Of a DNA stretch of 64,000 bases, positions 39,346 to 50,400 are shown one piece after another. The DNA comes from Larimichthys crocea (lineage: Eukaryota; Chordata; Actinopteri; Sciaenidae), in contig NC_040012.1 in assembly GCF_000972845.2 (NCBI RefSeq), positions 11,468,930-11,532,929 of the forward strand, written 5' to 3'. Both the position numbers and the translations under genes were made by a program. Under the pieces are notes generated by a model, which saw only the letters and a list, made by a program, of their open reading frames with translations, was not told the DNA's origin and made no database searches. How positions within the stretch are numbered: position 1 is the stretch's first letter; the number at the start of each line of letters is the position of its first letter.

Positions 39346-39760
39346 CTAAACTAACTGAGTTTCCTGTGGATGTCCACTGAACGGATCGTTCACGGGCCGC
39401 CCATCAGCAGATGACAACAACAAAACAGACAGAGCTACTGAGAGGGTGTTAGCGTAGCTAGCGTTAGCTACCTGAGATAAACAACTGGTGGTTTTGTCCG
39501 TGTGTCACACCATCTCGACCGGGGGTTTGCCAAATTAGAAATTCACGTGACAGCGATGTGGTCAGTCTGTACAAGTAACCATGGCTGTCAGTTGTTTTAA
39601 TCTAGTTTAGTCTGGCTGACGTTAGGCTCAGCTAAGCTAGCTCTATGTATGCCAAGCTAAAACAGGTTAGCTAGCTAGCTCGGTTGCTAGCCTGTGAGCT
39701 AGCCACAACTCGCCTAGGTTGAGGTGGAGACCAAGAGCAGGGAGATGCGAGCAAAGTGAG
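39346..39760 (+). promoter_or_regulatory. rb1cc1 promoter region and probable non-coding first exon
   Basis: GC and CpG content rises here after a long AT-rich stretch. The region is dense in GCTAGC and GTTAGC words (for example GTTAGCTAGCTAGCTCGG at 39665-39682). A good donor, GTGAG|GTAAGACC, at 39760-39761 would end an untranslated first exon starting somewhere after about 39400. No TATA box is visible, in keeping with a broadly expressed gene. Human RB1CC1 likewise has untranslated 5' exons. The exact transcription start is unknown. Confidence 0.5.
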
Positions 39761-39966
39761 GTAAGACCAACGAAATCACCCTTTTAATCAATTCGCCGTG
39801 GGTTAACATCCTTACACCAATGTGAATCTAAACATCTTATTTGTTATTTTTGCCACATTTGTCAAATTCATCGACGTTAGACGGCGCTATCCTGCGCTAG
39901 CCTGACAACTGTTTTAGCTGGTAGCCAGTTAGCGCAGTCAGCGGGTTATTATTGACCACTGTACCC

Positions 39967-40086
39967 ATGATTAACCCCGGAGGCCTCGAGATGAATATCA
40001 ACGGACAAGTGTCAGTGTTGTCAGTGCCTAAAGACGGCAAATATAAGCAGTTTGTACCCGGGTATGATGAAGAGGCCCGCAGACAG
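39967..40086 (+). CDS. Candidate upstream exon with a 43-codon upstream ORF
   Basis: An open frame starts at ATG 39967 (MINPGGLEMN...) and reads 40 codons to a donor CAG|GTATTA at 40086-40087, with a mixed, protein-like composition (ending ...GYDEEARRQ). If spliced to the next rb1cc1 acceptor at 41356, it would add Cys-Leu-Glu and stop, 38 nt before the rb1cc1 start codon, making a 43-codon upstream ORF. I do not recognise the peptide. It could instead be the first coding exon of an unrelated or alternative transcript, or chance. A second in-frame ATG lies at 39991. Confidence 0.35.
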
Positions 40087-40189
40087 GTATTAACGGCAAT
40101 TAGCACAGTCTGTGATAGCGAGTTAGCTGGTGAGGAGGTGTTTTCATGTTGTCACGCTAACAACAGTTAACAGTAAGTGGTTAGTTAGA

Positions 40190-40410
40190 TTGGATATACT
40201 TTATTCATCCCACCACGGGGAAATGTACTTGTTACAGCAGCAGAAGAAAGTGTAGCATACACTACATAATTAGAAAAAAAGTAGAAAAGGCAAAAAAACA
40301 ACACAATAAACAGACAGAAATATCTATAACCTACACAATAAACACGAAGAACAATCAACCTTCAAAACAGACAAGTACTGAGGATAAAAGTGGCATGATA
40401 TATAAAAAGA
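40190..40410. mobile_element. LINE-type 3' UTR fragment
   Basis: TACTTTATTCATCCCACCACGG followed by GGGAAATGTACTTGTTACAGCAG and A-rich sequence matches a very frequent fish retroelement tail, as I remember it. It adjoins the 28-bp tandem repeat, which commonly grows from this same tail. It lies in an rb1cc1 5' intron. Confidence 0.6.
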
Positions 40411-40420
40411 GTATTGTAAT

Positions 40421-40576
40421 GTAAAGTGACCATAGTGTAAAAAGTAGTGTAAAGTGACCATAGTGTAAAGTGACCATAGTGTACGAAGTAATGTAAAGTG
40501 ACCATAGTGTAAGAAGTAATGTAAAGTGACCATAGTGTAAGAAGTAATGTAAAGTGACCATAGTGTAAGACGTAGT
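40421..40576. repeat. 28-bp minisatellite, six copies
   Basis: Copies of GTAAAGTGACCATAGTGTAA begin at 40421, 40449, 40465, 40493, 40521 and 40549. The period is 28 bp except for one 16-bp shortened unit. Homogeneity of the last three units points to recent expansion. Minus-strand open frames here are repeat artefacts. Confidence 0.95.
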
Positions 40577-40869
40577 GTAGTTAACGCTAGTTTGTAACGT
40601 CTTTTAACTTGGTGTGTTTGTGTCAGTGCAGACTTCTGGCTTGCCTCTCTCCAGATAAACGTCAACAAACGTGAAGTCTCTACTTCTTCTTCTTCTTTAG
40701 GCAGTTTTTTAATGTGTGTCTTTGTCTTACATTAGACTCACATATTGGATGACTGCTTACATGTGAAAGCACCTGACAGTAGCCAGTGACTCAGCTAATA
40801 AGCTGATCATTTAGTCAGTAGTAGTTGTAGTAGTAGTAGCAGAAGAAGAAGAAGTTGTTTATACAAGTT

Positions 40870-41115
40870 TATGTGGAATAATAATACATTTATTTCATAG
40901 GCGCCTTTCTGTCACCTTACAATAAATGAGAGTAGACAGCAAATAACAGAAACAAACAAAAATAACGATAAAAGTATATCAAATTACAAGAATACAACAT
41001 TAAAAACAGGTTAAAATAGGACAATGCAATTGAATCAGATAGAAAAAGGCTATTTTAAACAGGTGGGTTTTAAGTGCAGACTTGAATTGTGAGAGTGAGT
41101 TGATGTTCCTTATGA
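40870..41115. mobile_element. Old interspersed repeat fragment
   Basis: TACATTTATTTCATAGGCGCC, CACCTTACAATAAATGAGAG and AACAGGTGGGTTTTAAGTGC appear in the order typical of a common percomorph repeat with a 'GCGCC...AAAGTGCTTTAC'-like start. It lies in the intron before the first rb1cc1 coding exon. Confidence 0.55.
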
Positions 41116-41402
41116 CGGGGGGTAAAGAGACAAAAGACAAAGACATGTTGGCCTTTTGTTGAACTGTTATATAAATCATCTAAAGACACACACTGTAATT
41201 GCACATAATTATACTTTGTGTATTAATCAAGCGGCTTTGTGGCATTGTGGTTTGAGTAGCGTCACCTCGCACTTGTTTAACAATAAAAAATACTTCATAA
41301 ACTGACATTATTGAATATCTTATGTTCACATTTATGTTTTTTTTTCCCCCCACAGTGTCTTGAATGACTAAATGAGCAAGACAGGCAAGCGCGAAGTTCA
41401 AC

Positions 41403-44400
41403 ATGAAGTTATATGTGTTCCAGGTCAACAATGGCAGCACATTGACATTTGACACTGACCTTGCTGTCCAAACGTAAGAACCCAGTATTTTGCCTATTTT
41501 AGTCCGAGATATTTGTCAGCACATCTCAGCTGTTGTGATCTAAATAAAGTCTCCCTTTGTCTTAGTGTTCTAGAGCTTAAACATGCCATCCAAGCCAAAT
41601 ACAAGATTGCAACTCAACATCAAGTCCTTGTCGTCAATGGAGGGGAATGTATGGCTGCAGAGCGCCGTGTCTGCAGCTACAGTGCTGGCACTGTGAGTTC
41701 ATACAGTTTGTTTGTTTTTGTGTCATATAGAGGCTGCCTACATGATGTTCTGATTGCTAACGTCCTACCATTGATTTTTAGGAAACCAACCCCATATTCC
41801 TGTTCAACAAAGAGATGATCCTGTGTGACCGGGATCCAACAATCCCCAAAACCACCTTCTCGATCGAGAGTGAGATTCAGGTTAAGGTGGAGGAGTCTCT
41901 ACTAATGCCAGCCGTCTTTCACACTGTTGCCTCACGAACACAACTTGCTCTGGTAGTTATCTATTTATATTTTATTTTTTAAAAGTTGACCTTCTTTGCA
42001 GCACCTGTGACATTGCTTTTTGTACACAACCTTTTTACGAGATTAACACATTTTTACTTGACTTAAATATCTTTACGTATAATATAAAATCATAGTAACT
42101 AATCTATTGAATATGTAATGTTCCTAAGTTGCTCTGACATTGTTGTTTTTTTGCTCCTCCAGGAAATGTTTGAAGTTGCCAATAAACTTAGCTCTTTTTG
42201 TGAACGTTTGGTTCATGATGAACACCTTCAACACCAAGGCTGGGCTGCTATTATGGCTAATCTGGATGACTGCACTCTGTCTTATCAGAAGTTGCTCATG
42301 AAATTTGACACTGCATATGTAAATTATCAACGTGACCTGGAAGAAATTAAGGCGAAACTCTCAAAGTAAGTGCAGAGAACACAGAGAACGTGATATTTTG
42401 TACTTGTTTTATGCTAAAGTATTAACTTGATGTCTTGGTTACAGGTTAGGGACAGCAGTTTCCGTGATGGCCAGGATACCTCTGCTGGAGTGTTTGACCA
42501 GACACAGTTACAGAGAGAGCATGGAGAAGTCCAGCTCGACCCCAGAAAAGGATTCAGATGAGACTGAAGAAGAGAAGTCCACTGACTCTGTGCTCTACAC
42601 CGCCGGTGCGCAGAGGCCTTCTAAGTTATCGCCATCCTTCTCTGCTTCGGGGACAGCAGCCACACATGAACCAGCTGGAGACCAGGAAACAAATGAAATG
42701 ACTGACAGCGGTGGACTCAGAGCTGCGCTTTTGGATGACGACACTCCAGAGTTCGCCAACCCGTCCTGCTTCAACGTCACGCTGTTAGACTGGATCAACG
42801 TGCAAGACAGACCCAACGATGTGGAATCAGTTGTGAGGAAATGCTTTGACTCTATCAATAGGGTGAGTCACCGGTATATGAATAAACATGCCCGTAGTGC
42901 TGGAAAAATGTTGTCACAAAGTGTCGTGGAAACAAATCTTTAATGAAATGTTTCTTTCAGCTTGACCCTCGGATCATTCAGCCCTTCTTGACGGATTGTC
43001 GCGACACAATTGGCAAGCTAGATAATCAAAACATGAAGGCCATCAAGGGGCTGGAGGACAGGTTGTACGCTCTAGACCAAATGATTGCAAGCTGTAAAAA
43101 GTTGGTGAATGAACAGAAAGAACTTGCTCAGGTATGTAGTGTAGTAAGAGACTAACACTATCAAATTACACTCACTTCTATTTTCTTTTTATGATTTGTG
43201 CTTACATGTTATCTCTTGCAGGGATTTTTGGCCAATCAGAAGCGGGCTGAAAACCTGAAGGATACGTCTGTTCTGCCTGACTTGTGTCTGAGTCACACCA
43301 ACCAGCTGATGATCATGCTGAACAACCACAGGAAGCTGCTGGACATCAAAAAGAAGTGCACCACTGCCAAACAAGAACTCGCAAACAACCTTCAAGTCCG
43401 ACTGAAGTAAAAACACTTTGTCCCAGATATTTAATGCTTCATAACTCACTGCTTTCTGTAAAATTTCTGTTGAATTTACGCTTATTGGTTTAAAAAAAAT
43501 ATCAGTCAAGAGAGATACGTTTGCATCTTTAACGCTGCTCATAATTTTGCATTAGATGGTGCTGCTACGTGATGCTCCACGCAGACCAGGATGGAGAGAA
43601 GCTTCAGGCTCTACTCAGACTCCTGACAGAGCTAATGGAAAGAGTTAGGGTGGTGGAGGCCCTCAGTACCGTGCCCCAGATGTACTGCTTGGCAGTGGTG
43701 GAAGTCGTCAGGAGAAAAATGTTTATGCGCCACTACAGAGAGGTCAGTGCTAAAAATACAATTATTGGACATTAATTACATGTTCAGATGCAAATACTTT
43801 GTGTTTCACTGGTGTTCCGGTCCTGTGTCTTTGCTGGAACTGATCTTGATGCTCTTTCATGTGGGACATCCTATTCCACATGCTCATGAAAGACCACAAT
43901 GTGGTTTGGAAGTTGTGTGATTGGTGGCCTCTCCCATCACATTAGCATAAGGCCAAAACTTTTATCAGCTCTGTAAATCTTTCCAAGATCCCCTGTGTAC
44001 ATATTACGCTTCAGTGGCTCTCTTCTGTCTTTGTATTGCAATATCTAAATGTGAGTAAGAGTGGGAGTTGATTTTTATCATATCTGTCTGCTTTTATTGA
44101 GCTGATTTTATTTTTCCGTTGTTGTATTTCCGTGTGCACCCTTTTTTTTTTTGCTTTTGCGTTCTACTTTTCGAAATCTAATCTTATCTTAAACCAACTC
44201 GACTTCCTTCTCTTGTGTCATCACTATAATCCGACATTGACTGTGCAGTGAACGTGCATGAAACAAACAGTTTTGACATTTAAAATCTGAATAGAAAACC
44301 GCTTTTGTAGCTGCAACATTAAAAAACATGCGTAGGAATGTCCTGAAAGTGCACATTGACAGAAACACAATTATCACTTTGTTGTTGTACAATCTTTACT

Positions 44401-47400
44401 ATTATTCTTTTCAGTGGGCGTACGCACTTGTGAAGGATGGAAAACTACTGTACGAGGCGGAGAAGTTCAAAAGGGAATCCTTTGGGAAACTCTTTAGTAA
44501 GTGTTTTGTTTTTTGTTTTTAAAGCTGATGACATTTGAGTTGTCACCGTTGAGCAATGTGCTTTTGAAACAACAACAACGTTCAAACCGAGATCAGAGTT
44601 TTGATCTTTTTGCTTATTTCCTTTCAGGGAAGTCTTTCCTCAGAAATCGTTTGTTTAGAGGACTCGATTCATGGCCTCCAACATCATTTTGTGTAAGTTA
44701 GAATCAAAGCCCATTTTGACAAAGTGTATGTTATCATTATTTGCCCGGTATTTTAAGGCGTCTCTTCTTTTGCTCTGTTAAATTATTGTTTGTAGACTCG
44801 AAAGCCCAGAAGGTTTGACGATGAACTTCCAGACATCTCTGTGGAGGACCTTCAGTACTTGAAATCTTGTTGTCCTCTCGAGGTGCAGCCTTTCCTTATG
44901 TAAGTCACTGTCCTCAGTTAGAGAAGTCAACACGGCCAGAACAACTTGTGAAACTAAATATATATATTAATAATCATAATATCGATGGTGATAATGATAA
45001 AAAATTAATCAGAGAAAACAATAATCCCAGTCTTCTTCACATTGAGTGTTTAAACACTACTAGATAATCGGTCAAGTCAACATAGATTAGCCCTAAAATT
45101 TAGTGAGATCATAGTCTGGGTATGTCTGGTGAGTAAAGGCTGTGCTACAGGACACTGTGCATGAAATGCATTTGATATACAGACTGTTTTTTTTATGTTA
45201 AAGCTCTAAATTACCTAATATTTATAAAATAGTATTGATTACTTTATAGCCTGATCCTGTCAAGTGGAAATTGGCCTGACACCTAGCCATTGTAGCACTA
45301 TGTTGTAGACCTCTGCCCTCAGACTGTTGGTACTAAGAGATCTAAAACATCTTAATCTAGTTTTGAAGTTTCCTAATGTGTTTTTTCTGCAGGGTTCCCA
45401 CAATGTGTGACTTCGAGCCCTTAAACCGCCACGTAGAGACACTTCACCAGCTGGTCCAAGCTGCACAGAGTGTGGATGAGATGTCTCAAACTATTACTGA
45501 CCTGCTAAATGAACAAAGGGTAATGAATGCTTCATTATTTGTGGTATTTAAGTATAAATATAGATATGGTGCTTACTGTTCTTACACATAGCATGATTTT
45601 GGTCTTCTCATTTATTTATGTAGTAACTATGTCCCCTCTCTCCTTTCATCTGTTCTGTCTTTGCAGGCATCCTATAGTCGGAGCACTCACAGATCATCTG
45701 TGTTTACCCCACAGTCCGAAAGCATACCAGGGACCACAACACCGATGTCCTCCAAAACCCCATCCTCTCTTAACCTTCAGGGACCCAGCTGCCAGCCTCT
45801 ACATGTTCCCGTCCCAGCTCCTCTAGAGGACTTATCCCCAGACAGCATAGATGCACAGACATTTGACTTTGAAACCATCGGTCATCCGAACATGGATCCA
45901 GTCCTGCAGCAGGGATCCCTTGACTTGGATTCTTTAGCAGAGAGTCCTGAATCCGACTTCATGTCTGCTGTTAACGAATTTGTGATTGAAGAGAACCTGA
46001 CCTCTCCAAACCCCATCAGTGACCCTACCAGTCCTGAAATGATGGTGGAGTCACTGTACTCTTCAGTCATCAACGCCATTGACAACAAGCGAATGCAAGA
46101 TACCACAACACTAGAAAGGGAGAACTCAAGGATCACCGTCCTCAAACAAGTTATTGACAAGTACCAGTCAGCTGCAGAGGAGTCTCATTCCAACTTAAAG
46201 AGTGTAAAGGAAGACCTCTATCACTTAAGAGGCATGGTGTTAAAAGAACAAAATGACTTTGGCTTTGTCTTACGGAGTGTGACCACAGAGGTGCGCAACA
46301 TTGTGGACAATATCTGCCAGACCCGCGACCTGGAACAGAAGGAGCAGCATCAAAGTGAGCTTCTCTCCCTTCGACAAGAGCTGGAGAAGCAAATTCAGAC
46401 ACTAACAGAGGAAAACCAAGTTAACCAGAATATTGTCCGAGATGTCCAACGTGCAATGCTGGAGCTGGAGGGGCTTATGGAGCGCAAAGAGAAAGAGCTA
46501 ACTCAGCTCGAGAATGAGAAAGAGAGGTGGGTTGAGACAGAGAGTAACCAGATAGATAGGATCAGAAACCTGGAGCAGATGATCAGTGAACAAGCTGAGG
46601 AGATCAAGACACTCTCAGATGTGAGAGATTCTCTGACCAGCCAGCTTCAGAATCTGCACTTTGAGATTGAACGTAGCCAGCAGAAGATTCGGCAGGAGCT
46701 GGAAGCTGCTGAGCAGTCCCACTTAAAGGAGCTGGAGGACAGAATGAAGCAGGAACACAAGGCAGGACTGGAGAGTCTTACCGAGGAGAACCAGAAAGCT
46801 CTGGAACAACTGGCTGCAGAAAATGGTGCAAAGTTAAGCGAGGCAGCTGATCACTATGCCACTGCACTTAAAGAGAAGGACAACCAAATGAAGGACTTGG
46901 AGGCTCGTAGTACTGAGCTTGCAGAACTCCGTTGCAAACTAGAGGTGGAGCTAGCCCTGAAAGAGTCAGAGACCGAGGAGGTGAGGCTCTTATTTGAGGA
47001 GGCTAAGGTTCAGCAGGCAGAGGCTGTGAAGTCCCAGGTTGAGGCTGAGACCAAAGTCCTTAGTGAAGAGCTGGCAATTATCAAGAAACAGCTTCAGGTA
47101 AAAAATGAGGAGTATGAAGTGGATCTAGCGGAGCTGAGGACTCTCATGAGGATCGAGAAGGATCACTGCATCTCAGAGCTGGTGGACAGGCATGAGGAGG
47201 AGACTATTTTGTTGCGCAACGAGCTCTCCTCTCTGCAGCACCAAGCCCAGGATGCTGAGAAGAACCACGCTGACCTGCAACAGAAACTTAAGCTGGAAGT
47301 GGACCAGCAAGTGGCTGCTCTGACTGAAGAGAAAGAAAAGCAGTTGAGGAGTTTTCAAGAACTGGAGCAGGAGTTGAGGACTGTTATCAGCAATTTGCAG

Positions 47401-50400
47401 GCAGAAAATGACCTGCTCTCCATAAAACTAGAGCAGGACAGACAAGCAGTCGAGAAAGAAGACGCCTCTAATGTTGCATCACCAGATGCCTTTAAAGAGT
47501 TACAGCAGCAGAAGGAGGAGATGGAGAAGAGACTCTTAGACAGAATTAAACAACTTGAAAGTGAGCTTCATGAGAGACAGTCCTCAAAAAGGTAAGTGTT
47601 GGAACATTTTAATCTGCTTACATTCAAAAGTTACACTTATCTATGTCCATATTACATCACTTCTTTGTCATAATTATGTATTTTTTTTTGTCTCATAGTG
47701 ATGAAGGGTCGCTGCTTCATGCTGAGGAGGGCGCAGAAGCCGGAGCACCTCTGTCTCTGGACTCTGCGCTACAAGAGCAGCTCCAGCAGGAGAGGGCCTC
47801 CCTGCAGTCCCAGCTGGAGCTCCTGGAGAAGAAGAAGAACGAGGAGATACAGAACGTCAAGACGTCACTGATCGCGGAGCAGCAGGTTTGTGTTTGGGCT
47901 GTAAACAGGCATCTTTGTGATGCGTAGTGGTAACAAAGCTTTATTTAAGTTTCTCGCAAGACAAATGTATCGTGGATCGTTGCCATAACTGATGACATAT
48001 CGCACATAAAATACAGCTATGCATCAGTATCCACTTAGCTCTTAGGATACTATTAATTTGTCCTTCCCATTATCTATGAGGGAAGACTAAATATTTAAAA
48101 ACACATTTCAGTATAACCTACTACAATTCAACAGCACGTTAAGCTGCAGGCTCCAAAACGACTATAACATTTAACCAACGCGTGTCTGGCTGCGGCGGTG
48201 CTGGCTGTCACTCGAATCAGTCAAAACTTCCACAGTCAGCCTGAAATATCACCGAAACTGAGACTTTCCATGTGGATTCATGTATCAAACTCTGATGCTC
48301 CACCTGTTCTTTTCTGGCTTTGTTTATTTTATGTAGCCAGCTACTAAATCTGTGTCTGGCTCAGTTTACGTTGCAAAATAGTTTTATTTGCTTTATGTCC
48401 GATGGTTACACCCCAAACACACCGCCTGAAAGTAGCTTGTGTTGCGGCTGTTGTACTAAACCGCTGTAGTTTTAGCGAGGCGTACCAAATAAACTGACAA
48501 CTGAGTGTATGTAGTGCCGTGTGAATGCTCTCTGAATCACATTTAAGCACCATCTAGTCAACTTTAAACAGAGTAACGATTTGCTTTGTAACGCAATCCA
48601 ATATAGCAGTGCCCACTTTGCGAAGCCTTTTTAATTTTTAATCGTTATTGACAGTGTCACTCTCAGACAGCTGCATTCAAGCCTCACATCAACAGATCCG
48701 TCTCAGATTCATTCGTCCGGCACATTCATTTTTTCTACTCTTCCGTGGTCCGTCGGATCACTTTACACCGAGAGATGCCCAAAGGGCAGCAACATTTCAC
48801 AAATTGCTCTCTTGCTCCACGTTGCAGAGATTTCTGTGAATCTCTGGAGATATTGGACCCCCCTCCTCTCTCTCTCTCTGTGTGTTGCACCACCCTTCAT
48901 AGTTTAAGCTGATAAGAATTTTGTTTTGCACAAAATCAGATGTAATTATGTGGGCTTAAATGTTATTTCAGATAACAGAAAGTACAGCTTAATTATATTT
49001 AATTTGTGTTTTTTGTTACTGGGTGTGATAAAGAGATCAGATATGGAACAAATCAAACAAACAACTGTAACTCCCATGGGTGCGAGCCGATCTGCACGGT
49101 TAGAACTTCCCCTCAGATCATTTGTGCTTCGGTTTAAATCCTCTGTTGTGACTGAAATGGATGTTGAGCTTGCTAAAACTCTAAATTGTTTATTTTTTCT
49201 GTGTGTCTAGACTAATTTCAACACTGTTCTAACTCGCGAGAAGCTGAAGAAGGAGCAGATCATCAATGAGCTCACAGAGAAGTTGCGAAAAGTTACCCAG
49301 CAGCAAGAGAAGGACAAAGGTGAGTGCTGTAAAAACTGAGCTTTCTTCAACCATAAGCTGGTAATGTTAATGTTATACCTAATAAAGCATTGTATGTGAG
49401 CCAGCATGTCGCGTGTTTCTTATTTATCTTAATTTATTGCAGGTCTGATAGAGACTCTCTCTGAGGACCGAGCTAGTGTCATGCAGGAGAAAAAACACTT
49501 GGAAGAAGAGCTCAACCGCCTGCGCAGCACTGCACTGGTCTCCTCTGCCTTCTTCACTCCTAACCCCTCAGCTCAGGAGCTCTCAGAGGCTGGGGCAGCA
49601 GCAGCTAGAGCTCTGCCTCTTGTTGGGGCTTGTTCTTCTGAATCCATGGCTGATACTGACAGACTGGCCTCTGTAGCAGCCATACGAGATGACGAACACG
49701 TCGATTCAGCAGTGGATGCCAGCATGGTGACAGTCCAGTAAGCATCCTCTCTGGAATAAACGTGTTTGTGTTGATAGTTTGAGATGTATATTTTGTGTGA
49801 TGATATAGTTTCATGTTTACATGCACACAAGAGACAAGGTTACTGGGAAGGAGTCAGGTTAAGCCGACACATTCACATGCATTACTTAACCAGATTATGG
49901 CCTGTGTCCTTTTTTATGTGTAGATTAAACTTTTAATACTCCATGTTGGGGGGAAAGCGCCACTGTAGCAGTTAATAAAACAAAAGAACACCAAACGAAG
50001 GAATAGACAGCAATTAATTTAATTTGTCATAATGATTACAGAGAAATAAAATCAGCTTTTAATGAGATTTTCTTCTATGATTTATCATAAAAGCACACCT
50101 TATTTTTTCAACCAAGACTGACACTTCATACTCTCTCTGTTGAATAATATGTGACACCAAAGCCAAAAGGGATTTTCCAAATCCCTGACAGGACAGTCTG
50201 TGTAGAGAAACACACAATTTTTCCTTACAGTGTATACATGTCTGAATTTTATTAATAATCCACTGATCAACTGTGGAAACTGAGTTACTTAGATTCAGGT
50301 TTCATTTTCAGGTGGTCTTAAAATTTAAAATAGTAATTTAAATACTATACTAATACAAATCTTACTGTGATAATTCTGTTTGTCAAGTACACGTTCTCCC

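Noticed and set aside
40324..40668. 114-codon frame with repeated LHYFLHYGHFT units, as a repeat protein
   Set aside because: It is a by-product of the 28-bp minisatellite; 28 is not a multiple of three, so the pattern shifts frame between units.
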